Part shown: positions 1 to 8,092 of the stretch, one piece after another
Position numbering within the stretch: the first letter of the stretch is position 1
Layout: each line of letters begins with the position of its first letter
Assembly: GCA_027026255.1 (NCBI GenBank)
Contig: JALVOT010000003.1
Coordinates: 62,001 to 126,000 of the forward strand
Origin: Caldifarciminota bacterium
Lineage (GTDB): Bacteria > Hydrothermota > Tepidihabitantia > SM23-42
Reading direction: 5' to 3'
DNA length: 64,000 bases
Position numbers and translations under genes: made by a program
The notes under the pieces: generated by a model
Told to the model about the DNA's origin: nothing
The model's database searches: none
Seen by the model: only the letters and a program-made list of their open reading frames with translations

Positions 1-219
1 CCCCTTAAAACCTTGAGAACCGCTGCTTCAATCGCCCGTGATACCGGACTGAAATATGTCTACATCGGTAATGTTCCCGGTATCCCCGAAGAAAATACAT
101 ATTGCCCGGCCTGCGGTAAGACCATTATTGAAAGAAAGGGCTACAACATCAATGCGTTAAATCTTAAAAAAGGCAGATGTAAATTTTGTCGACATAAAAT
201 CCCCGGTGTCTGGCAGTAA
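1..219 (+). CDS. amrS: AmmeMemoRadiSam system radical SAM enzyme, C-terminal end (partial)
   Basis: Only the last 72 codons are in the window; the gene begins upstream of base 1. The reading frame is open from base 1. The tail has the family's C-terminal pattern: a YVYIGNVPG segment, then a zinc-ribbon-like CPACG ... CKFC pair, and an IPGVWQ end. AmrS enzymes carry an N-terminal radical SAM domain that cannot be seen here. The family is usually linked to AmmeMemo (AMMECR1 and MEMO) proteins; its exact reaction is not firmly settled. No terminator is visible before the next promoter at 249. The family call is from C-terminal similarity only. Confidence 0.8.
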   Translation, partial: PLKTLRTAASIARDTGLKYVYIGNVPGIPEENTYCPACGKTIIERKGYNINALNLKKGRCKFCRHKIPGVWQ

Positions 220-248
220 TTGTAATAAACATTGTAGTTAATTTACCC

Positions 249-276
249 TTGACAGATTATCTAATATGTGTAAAAT
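249..276 (+). promoter_or_regulatory. holA operon promoter (leaderless type)
   Basis: TTGACA (249-254), 16-bp spacer, TAAAAT (271-276). The holA ATG starts 6 nt after the -10, so the transcript should begin at or within a base or two of the start codon. No Shine-Dalgarno site fits in this gap. Confidence 0.75.
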
Positions 277-282
277 GATATT

Positions 283-1227
283 ATGACGGACTACCAGTTA
301 AAACAGAAATTAAAAGAAGGTAAAATCGATAACCAATACATTCTCATCGGGTCAGAGCTTCTACTTATCAATAATGCGATAGATGCCATCAAGAAGAGAC
401 TCAAGGTGAATGAAGCATTCGACTTTGACACATTCTCACTTTCCGAAGTGGCTTTTGATACTGTAGCAGAAAAATTATATCTATCACCGTTGGGTTCAAG
501 CCGCCGCTTGATAATATTGAAAAATCTTGAAGAGGTCGATAAAAATACCCTGACAAAAATTTCTCAAACTGTGAATAAAACCCGGACCAGCAATTGCCTT
601 ATAATGACATACCTGTTTAATCGAAATACAAAAAGGCAGAAAGAAACCAATGATTTTTTAAAAAAAGCGTTTTCTAACGCCCGACTGGTTGTTTTTACGG
701 CTCAAAAAAATGATATCCACCGCTGGATTCAATCTAAGGTAAATCGTGATAATCTTGCCCTTTCAAAATCTATGATTCACTATTTAGAGGATGAATTTAG
801 CGATGACATTACCGGATTAAAGAATGAATTTGAAAAGATCGAAAACTACCTCGCTGAAGCAAAATCGATGAATACCAAACAGCTCAAAGACCTGACAAAG
901 GGATTATACGAGATGGAGAAATATCAACTGATTGATGCCTTTTTGAAAAGAAATCCTGAGGCGCTCGAACTTTTTGAAAAGTTAACTCCCTACCTCCATT
1001 CATATGCCGAGGTGATTGCTGTAATTGGAAGGGGATTGGTTTACAATCTATTAAGGAATCGAATGGTGATACTCCAGGACAAATCTTACATCAAAGATAT
1101 TATTGAGGGCTTAAGTGCAATTGACCGTCGAATCAAGAAGGGTTCTCATTTCGGGCAAATTTTATTGGAACTCTTCTTATTAAAAAATTTAGGAAAATTT
1201 AGGAAAGGAGCATTCTATGACAGATGA
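283..1227 (+). CDS. holA: DNA polymerase III delta subunit
   Basis: A 314-residue protein matching HolA, the clamp-loader subunit that opens the beta sliding clamp. The N-terminal half has the degenerate AAA+ fold seen in delta: YILIGSELLLINNAID near residues 18-34, then RRLIILKNLEEVD near residues 84-97. The C-terminal half is helical, as in the collar domain. Length is normal for the family. It is the first gene of an operon with the zinc-ribbon gene (11-nt overlap), leuS and the HARE-HTH gene. The ATG at 283 lies 6 nt after a consensus -10, so translation is probably leaderless. HolA is a poorly conserved family, so the call rests on pattern and length. Confidence 0.85.
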   Translation: MTDYQLKQKLKEGKIDNQYILIGSELLLINNAIDAIKKRLKVNEAFDFDTFSLSEVAFDTVAEKLYLSPLGSSRRLIILKNLEEVDKNTLTKISQTVNKTRTSNCLIMTYLFNRNTKRQKETNDFLKKAFSNARLVVFTAQKNDIHRWIQSKVNRDNLALSKSMIHYLEDEFSDDITGLKNEFEKIENYLAEAKSMNTKQLKDLTKGLYEMEKYQLIDAFLKRNPEALELFEKLTPYLHSYAEVIAVIGRGLVYNLLRNRMVILQDKSYIKDIIEGLSAIDRRIKKGSHFGQILLELFLLKNLGKFRKGAFYDR

Positions 1228-1909
1228 GGATAATACCTTAAAAGAAATTGAGGCACAACGCAGTGACATCTTGAATAAACTGACAAAAATTGAAGAAAAA
1301 AAGACAACGGTTAGTCCAGAGGTTTATGAAAAGGTAAAGAAAGAATATGAAGAAAAACTTGCCGAAGTCGAAAAGAAATTGGCTGAAAATGTAGAACTGA
1401 TCAAAAAAAAATTGGAAGGTCTCAAATCAAAAGAAGAACAAATTTTAAAGAATCAAAAAGAGATCAAATTAAAACTCGAAGAAGTAGAACTCCGTTACTC
1501 CATCGGTGAGTATGATGAAGAAACATACAACCAGGTAAAAGAAGAAAATCAAAAGGTCCTTGACGAAATAAATGGTGAACTGAACACCATCCAGGAAAAG
1601 ATAAAATGGTTCAGTAGTTTCCTCGAAGTGAAGGACATAGAAGAAAATATAGAGCCGACCGAAGAATTCAAGATTGAAGAACACATCCTGGGAGAAGAGA
1701 TACCTGAAGAGGTGAAACTGGATGAAATACTACCTGAAGTTGAGGCGATAAAACCGGAACCGGTGACTGAAGAAAAAGCACAAGAAGAAGAAAAAAAACC
1801 CGCCAGCGAAGAAGGTGTTGCCTGCCCTAAATGTGGCCATATCAATACTCCGGATTCATGGTATTGTGAGAAGTGCGGTGCCGAAATTCTTGGTGCACCA
1901 GGTTCCTGA
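1217..1909 (+). CDS. Coiled-coil protein with C-terminal double-CxxC zinc ribbon
   Basis: A 230-residue protein that I do not recognise as a named family. Residues 1-135 are a long Glu/Lys-rich heptad-like coiled coil. Residues 140-195 are an acidic, proline-containing linker. The C-terminus has a zinc ribbon, CPKCG ... CEKCG (about residues 203-222), of the type found in many bacterial zinc-ribbon-domain proteins. There is no signal peptide or membrane segment, so it is probably cytosolic. The start codon overlaps the holA end by 11 nt and is preceded by AGGAAAGGAG, a strong Shine-Dalgarno site inside holA, which indicates translational coupling. The role is unknown; position suggests co-expression with replication and translation genes. 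Confidence 0.75.
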   Translation: MTDEDNTLKEIEAQRSDILNKLTKIEEKKTTVSPEVYEKVKKEYEEKLAEVEKKLAENVELIKKKLEGLKSKEEQILKNQKEIKLKLEEVELRYSIGEYDEETYNQVKEENQKVLDEINGELNTIQEKIKWFSSFLEVKDIEENIEPTEEFKIEEHILGEEIPEEVKLDEILPEVEAIKPEPVTEEKAQEEEKKPASEEGVACPKCGHINTPDSWYCEKCGAEILGAPGS

Positions 1910-1928
1910 GGAATTAAAAATTTAATCT

Positions 1929-4367
1929 ATGCATACATATAATAAAAGGGCGATAGAAAAAAAATGGCAGGAATACTGGGAAAAGAACAACCTGTTTAAA
2001 ACCCCGGACAATCCGAAGAAGAAATATTACAATCTTGTTATGTTTGCCTACCCATCAGGTGATATCCATATGGGTCATTGCAAAAATTATGTAATCGGTG
2101 ATGTTATTGCACGCTACAAAAGAAGAAAAGGATTTGATGTCCTCCATCCATTTGGCTGGGATGCCTTTGGTCTGCCCGCTGAGAATCGTGCCATTGTTGA
2201 GGGCATCCATCCGGAAAAATGGACAATGGAAAATATCCGTATCTCAGATGAATCCCTGAAGATGCTGGGTATTAGCTATGACTGGAGTCGGGAAATCATC
2301 ACCTGCCTGCCTGACTATTATAAATGGACACAATGGATGTTCCTCCTTCTCTACAAAAGAGGATTGGTTTATAAGAAAGAGGCATATGTTAACTGGTGTC
2401 CTGATTGTCAAACCGTGCTGGCAAATGAACAGGTCGCCGATGACCGCTGCTACCGTTGTTCGGCTCCGATCGAAAAGCGTAAGTTAAAACAATGGTTTTT
2501 TAAAATCACCGATTATGCAGAGAGACTGCTCAATGATCTGGATAAATTAAAAGAATGGCCGGAACGGGTTAAATTAATGCAGAAAAACTGGATTGGACGC
2601 AGTGAAGGCTGTGATATAAATTTTAAGGTGCTGGATAAAGACATCACCCTCAAGGTTTTTACAACCCGTCCTGATACGATATACGGTGTTACCTTTATGT
2701 CCATCGCCCCGGAACATCCGATTCTTGAGGAACTGATTAAGGGCAGCGCCAACGAAAATAAGATAAGGGATTATATAAAGGCTGCAACAAAACGTTCACC
2801 CTTAGAACGTTTAGAAAGAGAAAAGGATGGTGTATTTACCGGATGTTATGCCGTTAATCCACTCAATCGAGAAAAGATTCCAATTTTTGTAGCAGATTAT
2901 GTGCTTATTGATTATGGCAGCGGCATAGTAATGGGGGTTCCTGGCCATGACGAACGCGATTTCCAGTTTGCCAAAAAATATAATCTTCCCATAAGGATTG
3001 TCATCAAGCCCAGGGGACAAAATATCGATGTCACAAAAATGACCCATGCCTTTGAGGACTACGGAATAATGGTGAATTCTGAACAGTTTAATGGTCTCGA
3101 TTCAACCACCGGCATAAAGGCGGTGACCGAATATCTGGCAAAACAGGATATGGGTGGATTCAGCATCAACTACAAATTAAAGGATTGGTTGATTTCCCGA
3201 CAGCGCTATTGGGGAGCGCCGATTCCGATTATCTACTGTCCCCGGTGTGGAACCGTGCCAGTCAGGGAAGAAGACCTACCGGTTCTCTTGCCGATGAATA
3301 TCAAAGACTTCATCCCCAAGGGTAAATCACCACTCGCCTCAGTCGATGATTTTATCAATACCCGATGCCCGAAATGTAATGATGAGGCAGAAAGGGACCC
3401 GGACACAATGGATACATTCGTCTGCTCTTCCTGGTATTTTCTGCGTTATCTCGATCCCCACAATAAGAATGAATTTTGTTCGCAAGAAAAGGCAAAACAA
3501 TGGCTTCCTATTGATCAATATATCGGCGGTATTGAACATGCGACCGGACATTTAATATACTTCAGATTCTTTACCAAGGTTCTATTTGATGCTGGTTATC
3601 TCCCGGTTGATGAACCGGCAAAGGCATTATTCACCCAGGGTATGGTAATTAGAAATGGGGAAAAGATGTCCAAATCAAAGGGGAATGTTGTTCCGGTCGG
3701 ACCGTTTGTTCAGAAGTATGGAGCCGATGTTGCACGCATAACAATTCTATTTGCGGCACCACCGGAAAAGGATATGGAATGGACCGATGAAGGTGTGGTA
3801 GGCGCTGAAAGATTTATTAATCGCACCTACCGGCTTATCGCAGAAAATTTAGAGCGGGTATCAAATTCTTCACCGGATACAATCTCTCCGGATGAGGAAG
3901 AACTCTACATAAAACTGAACCAGACAATCGCCAAGGTCACCGAAGACCTGGAATCATTCAAATTCAATACCGCAATTGCTGTACTATGGGAACTACTCAA
4001 TCTACTATATCAGACCAGAAAAAAGGGGCCGGTCTTTAATTACAGCCTATATATATTAATACAGCTGCTTTCACCATTTGCGCCCCATCTTGCTGATGAA
4101 CTATGGTCGATGGTGGGAGAGAAAGGTAGCCTCTTGGAGCACCGATGGCCTGGGTATGAAGAGCAATATCTCAAGAAAAAAACAATGACGGTTGTTTTGC
4201 AGATTAATGGTAAGGTGCGTTCCCACATCAACGTTCCAGTGAATACTTCAGAAGAGATAATTAAAAATCGCGCCTTTGAGGATACCAGGATTCAACGTCA
4301 TCTATCCGGCAAGAAAATCAAAAAAATAATCTATGTCCCAGGTCGAATACTTAACATTGTCGTCTGA
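1929..4367 (+). CDS. leuS: Leucyl-tRNA synthetase
   Basis: An 812-residue class I aminoacyl-tRNA synthetase that charges tRNA-Leu. The HIGH-type motif appears as YPSGDIHMGH near residue 42, and the canonical KMSKS near residue 578. The CP1 editing domain carries TTRPDTIYG (about residue 245), the threonine-rich editing motif. A CPDC ... CYRC zinc knuckle lies near residues 158-176, and further cysteine pairs near 438 and 480. The C-terminal anticodon-binding domain and short C-terminal tail are complete. Length matches bacterial LeuRS. It lies 19 nt after the preceding gene, in the holA operon. A GAGG at the end of that gene is rather far from the ATG for a good ribosome site. Confidence 0.97.
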   Translation: MHTYNKRAIEKKWQEYWEKNNLFKTPDNPKKKYYNLVMFAYPSGDIHMGHCKNYVIGDVIARYKRRKGFDVLHPFGWDAFGLPAENRAIVEGIHPEKWTMENIRISDESLKMLGISYDWSREIITCLPDYYKWTQWMFLLLYKRGLVYKKEAYVNWCPDCQTVLANEQVADDRCYRCSAPIEKRKLKQWFFKITDYAERLLNDLDKLKEWPERVKLMQKNWIGRSEGCDINFKVLDKDITLKVFTTRPDTIYGVTFMSIAPEHPILEELIKGSANENKIRDYIKAATKRSPLERLEREKDGVFTGCYAVNPLNREKIPIFVADYVLIDYGSGIVMGVPGHDERDFQFAKKYNLPIRIVIKPRGQNIDVTKMTHAFEDYGIMVNSEQFNGLDSTTGIKAVTEYLAKQDMGGFSINYKLKDWLISRQRYWGAPIPIIYCPRCGTVPVREEDLPVLLPMNIKDFIPKGKSPLASVDDFINTRCPKCNDEAERDPDTMDTFVCSSWYFLRYLDPHNKNEFCSQEKAKQWLPIDQYIGGIEHATGHLIYFRFFTKVLFDAGYLPVDEPAKALFTQGMVIRNGEKMSKSKGNVVPVGPFVQKYGADVARITILFAAPPEKDMEWTDEGVVGAERFINRTYRLIAENLERVSNSSPDTISPDEEELYIKLNQTIAKVTEDLESFKFNTAIAVLWELLNLLYQTRKKGPVFNYSLYILIQLLSPFAPHLADELWSMVGEKGSLLEHRWPGYEEQYLKKKTMTVVLQINGKVRSHINVPVNTSEEIIKNRAFEDTRIQRHLSGKKIKKIIYVPGRILNIVV

Positions 4368-4395
4368 TGGTCCTTTAATTAAATAAGGAGGAATA

Positions 4396-4677
4396 ATGAA
4401 AAAAAGGGAGAAAAAGAAGATTATAAAGAAGAAGACGAAGAAAAAGAAAGTCATAAGGAAAAAGCCCAAGAAAAAGTTATCCATACGAGAACTGGCGATC
4501 GATATTCTGAAAAGAAGCAGAACACCATTACACTATAGAGAAATTACCGAACGCATTAAGAAACGTGGTTATAAATTCCACCGTAAAGACCCCGAGCGTT
4601 CTGTTTATATAATTATAAATCGCTATCCAAAGATCTTCAGAAAAACAAAACCTGCAACCTATAAATTACGAAAATAG
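4396..4677 (+). CDS. Small HARE-HTH domain protein with lysine-rich tail
   Basis: A 93-residue protein. The first 28 residues are almost all lysine and arginine. Residues about 30-93 form a HARE-HTH winged helix (the HB1/ASXL/restriction-endonuclease HTH also found in the RNA polymerase delta subunit), with landmarks LAIDILKRSRTPLHYREI, HRKDPERSVY and FRKTKPATYKL. A basic tail plus a winged helix suggests DNA or RNA binding, possibly a nucleoid or RNA-polymerase-associated protein. Unlike Firmicutes RpoE, the tail is basic and N-terminal, not acidic and C-terminal. It has a strong Shine-Dalgarno site (AAGGAGGA), lies 28 nt after leuS, and is followed by a terminator at 4698. Function is inferred from the fold only. 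Confidence 0.8.
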   Translation: MKKREKKKIIKKKTKKKKVIRKKPKKKLSIRELAIDILKRSRTPLHYREITERIKKRGYKFHRKDPERSVYIIINRYPKIFRKTKPATYKLRK

Positions 4678-4697
4678 ATTTCACCGAAGAAGAGTAG

Positions 4698-4722
4698 AAA
4701 AGGGGGCGTGAAGCCCCTTTTT
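4698..4722 (+). terminator. Intrinsic terminator of the holA-leuS operon
   Basis: A 10-bp stem (AAAAGGGGGC with GCCCCTTTTT, one G-U pair) with a 5-nt GTGAA loop ends in a T run. It lies 20 nt after the HARE-HTH stop codon. Confidence 0.85.
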
Positions 4723-4831
4723 CTATTTTATGACCTTTAACATTAATTTCTGCGCCGTTTTGATTATCATAAAATATACGCGGGTCCAGATATTCCAGAA
4801 TCCTTAATGTCTTTGCCGATATCACAAACAG

Positions 4832-5182
4832 CTGATTCCTCTCCACTTTTTTCACTATGCCTCCTGGATTAATTGCAAGGGTATTCTGGACAGAATAAAC
4901 TTCCCTGAGATTATTAAACCAAGACGAAAAATACTCAACAACTTTGTTTACTTTTTTTATATTATTTATTGGTCATTTGAAAAATTTCTCTAACATCTTC
5001 GCCCGGTCCCATTTTTACCAGCGCGGCCGGCGTTTCCATTTTTTCCAGTACGGGCGGCGTCCCCGCCGCCCGCTGGAGGTTTGTCATTCTTACAGCCCGC
5101 CGGGCGCCCTGCCTCGGGGCGAGACGCCCCCCGGCTATATTATGCTTACAAAAAAGCGAGACAAAAAGTGGCGAGGAATCAG
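4832..5182 (+). mobile_element. MITE-like non-autonomous element, copy 1 (351 bp)
   Basis: The ends are imperfect terminal inverted repeats: left CTGATTCCTCTCCACTTTTT, right (reverse complement) CTGATTCCTCGCCACTTTTT. A second copy lies at 56169-56520 in the opposite orientation, with clearly similar sequence along nearly the whole length. The copy is flanked by a 9-bp direct repeat with one mismatch, CACAAACAG (4823-4831) and TACAAACAG (5183-5191), as expected of a target-site duplication. The interior has GC-rich palindromes, for example CGGGCGGCG ... CGCCGCCCG at 5051-5072, and no conserved ORF, so any transposase must act in trans. The right end lies 12 bp upstream of the tmRNA -35 box. 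The parent transposon family is not known from this window. Confidence 0.85.
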
Positions 5183-5194
5183 TACAAACAGGCC

Positions 5195-5222
5195 TTGACA
5201 ATATCCAAAATATATTTATAAT
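5195..5222 (+). promoter_or_regulatory. tmRNA promoter
   Basis: Perfect TTGACA (5195-5200), 16-bp spacer and perfect TATAAT (5217-5222). The mature tmRNA 5' end is 6 nt after the -10, so transcription probably starts at or next to the mature end. The -35 begins 3 bp after the target duplication of MITE copy 1. Confidence 0.9.
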
Positions 5223-5228
5223 ATCACA

Positions 5229-5574
5229 GGGGGCGAACGGTTTCGACAGGACGAATGAAATGAAAGAGGGCATACCGAGGGTTCTTGGTCACCTCGTAAA
5301 TCCGACCGGAGAAAAAAATATCCTGAATACGGATACGCATTGGCTGCATAATAAGGCAGTCACGTCCTCTCAGGTGACCAACCCAGCCTGGGAAGCGGCG
5401 TCATATAGGGTTGAAACCTGATAATCCGCGCCTTTGGGATTATCAGGAAAACAAAAAAGGCTCTCTCTTGCGGCCTGTCTCTTGGCGACGCAGGAGGAGA
5501 TTCGTAAAGAGACTAAGTATGTAGTCCTCTTCATTGAAGCGTTCTGGACGCGGGTTCGATTCCCGCCGCCTCCA
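5229..5574 (+). ncRNA. ssrA: Transfer-messenger RNA
   Basis: A one-piece tmRNA of about 346 nt that rescues stalled ribosomes. The 5' end GGGGGCG pairs with the 3' CGCCTCC to make the acceptor stem (one G-U pair), and the T arm GGGTTCGATTCCC is at 5552-5564. The 5' tRNA-like part has the typical GGTTTCGACAGG. The tag reading frame ends in codons for ALAA followed by two stops (TAATAA at about 5350-5355); the residues before it read KYPEYGY in that frame. The resume codon cannot be fixed by eye. Stem-forming sequence follows in the pseudoknot region. The 3' CCA is not encoded: the discriminator A is followed by TAAAAT. Confidence 0.95.
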
Positions 5575-5578
5575 TAAA

Positions 5579-5601
5579 ATGCATAAAACTTTTTATTGCA
5601 T
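5579..5601 (+). terminator. Possible hairpin after tmRNA
   Basis: ATGCATAAAA ... TTTTATTGCAT can fold into a stem with one bulged T. It lies 4 nt after tmRNA and overlaps the panC -35 (5596-5601). There is no clear T run after the stem, so it may be a weak terminator or chance. Confidence 0.35.
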
Positions 5602-5623
5602 AGCCGCACAATTTGAATATAAT
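5596..5623 (+). promoter_or_regulatory. panC operon promoter (leaderless type)
   Basis: TTGCAT (5596-5601), 16-bp spacer, TATAAT (5618-5623). The panC ATG is 5 nt after the -10 and no ribosome binding site is present. Confidence 0.75.
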
Positions 5624-5628
5624 ATCCT

Positions 5629-6465
5629 ATGCGACTTTATAAAAAGATAAATCAAATAAAAAAGTCAATCCAGAAATATAAAAGAGAAAGAAAAATAATC
5701 GGATTTGTTCCCACTATGGGTTATCTTCATAAAGGACATCTGTCACTGATTAAGATCGCCCGTAAAAAGGCGGACATCCTGGTGGTTTCGATATTTGTAA
5801 ATCCCACGCAATTCGGTCCGGGTGAAGACTTCAGCCGATATCCCCGGAACATGGAGCGAGACCTCGGTCTCCTGGAAAAAGAAGATGTAGATATGGTTTT
5901 CTATCCTGCAATAAAAGAAATGTATTCAGAAGGCTTTGAAACATTCGTTGAGGTAAAAGAACTGAGCCGGGTTATGTGTGGTAAATCAAGACCCGACCAC
6001 TTCCGCGGGGTGACAACCGTGGTTTTAAAATTATTCAACATTGTTGAACCCGACTTTGCAGTATTCGGAAAAAAAGATTTCCAGCAGGCGGTAATTATAA
6101 AAAGGATGGTGAAGGATTTAAATCTTCCAATTCGTATATTCACCGGCCCGATTATAAGGGAACCCGACGGCCTGGCGATGAGTTCACGCAATACATATTT
6201 AAATCAAACTGAAAGAAAAAATGCAACCGTCCTCTTTAAATCTTTAAAATGGGCAAAAAATGCCTACAACAACGGTGTCATTGATTCAAAAAAAATTATT
6301 CAAAAAATGAAAAAGATGATAAAAAACAGCGGTGGTCAAATCGATTATGTTGTGGCAGTAGATAAAAACAGCCTGAAACCTGTAAGGACATTAAAAAAGG
6401 GAACCCTGATTGCTGTGGCAGTCTATTTTGGCAAAACAAGATTGATTGATAATATCCTTTTATGA
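5629..6465 (+). CDS. panC: Pantothenate synthetase
   Basis: A 278-residue cytosolic enzyme that joins pantoate and beta-alanine with ATP in coenzyme A synthesis. Family motifs are all present: PTMGYLHKGHLSLI (about residues 28-41, the HIGH-like ATP site), VSIFVNPTQFGPGEDF, YPR, FGKKDFQQ and the late SSRNTYL (KMSKS-like loop). Length is normal. The ATG is 5 nt after TATAAT, so the mRNA is probably leaderless. The stop overlaps the next gene's start (ATGA), so the two are probably translated together. No other pantothenate genes are in the window. Confidence 0.97.
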   Translation: MRLYKKINQIKKSIQKYKRERKIIGFVPTMGYLHKGHLSLIKIARKKADILVVSIFVNPTQFGPGEDFSRYPRNMERDLGLLEKEDVDMVFYPAIKEMYSEGFETFVEVKELSRVMCGKSRPDHFRGVTTVVLKLFNIVEPDFAVFGKKDFQQAVIIKRMVKDLNLPIRIFTGPIIREPDGLAMSSRNTYLNQTERKNATVLFKSLKWAKNAYNNGVIDSKKIIQKMKKMIKNSGGQIDYVVAVDKNSLKPVRTLKKGTLIAVAVYFGKTRLIDNILL

Positions 6466-7736
6466 TACTATTATTTTTATTGCTTTTCAACGGCAGAATT
6501 GTAATCACCGAGGTGATGTCAAATGTCAAGGGTTCAGATAGCGGTACCGGAAGCCCCGGCGACAGAAATGAGTTTATTGAAATCTATAATCAATCCTCTG
6601 ATACCATTGACCTCAGCGATTTTAAGATATCTGATTTTGATGCAACGGATATTTTACACGCCTGGGATGATGAACAGATTCTGACGAAATATCCATCCCT
6701 AAGGATTCATTCAACCCTGATCTATCCATATTCATATGCCCTGATATTAGACCCGGAGTATACGAGCAATGATACTACAGGCGGTTATTCCCAGCCGTAT
6801 TCCTTTCCTGATTCCACATTAATCATCACGGTCGGAAATACTACAATCGGTAACGGACTCCAGACCACAGACCCCTTAATTATCTATTCAACCATATCAA
6901 GTGATACATCAACATTTGGCACACCTTTTGATACAACCGATGACTTTCCTTATGACCCCGGGGATGGAATATCCTGGGAAAGGATTGAAATCACCGAGCC
7001 CGATACACCAAACAACTGGCATTCCTCACTTGACCCGACCGGGTCTACCCCGGGTCAGGAAAACAGTGCCTCCAATGCCGATGACCTGGCGATTGACACT
7101 CTATCAATTATTTTCATCCCAACGGAATTGAAATCCGGCGAGGACTTACAGATTGAAATATGGATAAAAAATCTCGGTATTAGTGAAACTAATGACTATA
7201 CACTTAAAATCTATGATGACCAGAATTTTGACAGTATATTAACGAGCGATGAATTACTGCATAAACTACCCGGGGAAAGCATCCTGCCCCAGGATAGCAC
7301 AAAACTTCATTTCACCTATGAGCATCCTGACCAGCGCACGCACAATCTTGGATTTGTGATAAACTATCCCCCGGATAAAAATCCGGCCAATGACTCAGTA
7401 TTCAAAACATTCAAGGTAATCGGCGATATCGGACTGTTGGCGCTGTCGCCGCGGGTCTTCACCCCTGATAATGATGGTATTAATGACCGGCTCCAGATCG
7501 ATTATCGTATTCCTGAATCCGGAGGCAAATTAACGATATCGATTTTTGATACCCGGGGTATCAGCATCCATAATCTAATAAAAAATCAGACGGTCATCAG
7601 AGAAAATGGCACGCTCTATTGGGACGGCAATATCTCTAAGGGTAAGGCACCTACTGGAATGTATATCATCTATCTGGAATATCAATATCAAAAAGGTCTG
7701 ACCAGAGCAAAAAGGATTGCAGTTCTTTCCCGATAA
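6462..7736 (+). CDS. Secreted lamin-tail-domain protein with C-terminal sorting domain
   Basis: A 424-residue protein starting with a short hydrophobic signal-like segment (about residues 1-12). Residues 12-150 match a lamin tail domain: IVITEVMSN, then NEFIEIYN and LSDFKISD. The middle (about 205-310) looks like a CARDB/Ig-type beta domain. The C-terminal 95 residues form a gliding-motility/FlgD-like domain: VFTPDNDGINDR, then LYWDGNISKG and GMYIIYLEY ... AKRIAVLSR. That ending resembles three other secreted proteins in the window and probably directs surface sorting. The partner is unknown. It overlaps panC by 4 nt, an odd pairing of a biosynthetic and a surface gene. Confidence 0.8.
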   Translation: MILLFLLLFNGRIVITEVMSNVKGSDSGTGSPGDRNEFIEIYNQSSDTIDLSDFKISDFDATDILHAWDDEQILTKYPSLRIHSTLIYPYSYALILDPEYTSNDTTGGYSQPYSFPDSTLIITVGNTTIGNGLQTTDPLIIYSTISSDTSTFGTPFDTTDDFPYDPGDGISWERIEITEPDTPNNWHSSLDPTGSTPGQENSASNADDLAIDTLSIIFIPTELKSGEDLQIEIWIKNLGISETNDYTLKIYDDQNFDSILTSDELLHKLPGESILPQDSTKLHFTYEHPDQRTHNLGFVINYPPDKNPANDSVFKTFKVIGDIGLLALSPRVFTPDNDGINDRLQIDYRIPESGGKLTISIFDTRGISIHNLIKNQTVIRENGTLYWDGNISKGKAPTGMYIIYLEYQYQKGLTRAKRIAVLSR

Positions 7737-7741
7737 AAACA

Positions 7742-7769
7742 TTGACTTATTACAATTTACTGATATAAT
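7742..7769 (+). promoter_or_regulatory. Promoter of the small secreted protein/activase operon (leaderless type)
   Basis: TTGACT (7742-7747), 16-bp spacer, TATAAT (7764-7769); ATG 8 nt downstream at 7778. Confidence 0.75.
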
Positions 7770-7777
7770 ACACTTAT

Positions 7778-8092
7778 ATGAGAAAACTTTTTTTAATTAT
7801 TATTTTTCTCTTTACATATACATCAGCCTGGTGTCCTGGGGCACCGTTCACCCCACAGCCGGAAATAAGATCCGGGCACAATCCGGGATTTTATGAATAT
7901 AACGACGGCCGGGATAAATTCACCGAAATCATTCTCCACCTTAAATCTGGTATGGGAACCGCTTTTATAAACCTTATGGCAATTGATATAACTCCGGAGT
8001 ATCGAACCATCAATTATAGCCGTGATGAAATTTTAATTAGAGGAATTGCAACCAGGATATCTCTAAAGGATTTTATTATTCACATTAAATGA
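7778..8092 (+). CDS. Small secreted protein of unknown function
   Basis: A 104-residue protein I do not recognise. Residues 1-18 form a typical signal peptide (basic MRK, hydrophobic core LFLIIIFLFTYTS, then AW). A cysteine follows at about residue 19, but the preceding residues do not make a good lipobox. The mature part is short, beta-rich and mentions no known motif. The promoter and start position support it as a real gene, and its stop overlaps the next start (ATGA), so it is co-transcribed with the 1354-residue activase. No functional inference is justified. Confidence 0.6.
   Translation: MRKLFLIIIFLFTYTSAWCPGAPFTPQPEIRSGHNPGFYEYNDGRDKFTEIILHLKSGMGTAFINLMAIDITPEYRTINYSRDEILIRGIATRISLKDFIIHIK

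Noticed and set aside
4637-4855. 72-codon minus-strand ORF with a protein-like stretch (LEYLDPRIFYDNQNG)
   Set aside because: It overlaps the HARE-HTH gene end and its terminator and reads into the MITE end; the protein-like part is too short to support a remnant.
4944-5273. Overlapping ORFs on both strands in the MITE and tmRNA promoter region
   Set aside because: They lie in the GC-rich palindromic MITE core and are not kept in frame in copy 2; no ribosome sites.
5370-5609. 79-codon minus-strand ORF
   Set aside because: It lies wholly within tmRNA and its 3' hairpin.
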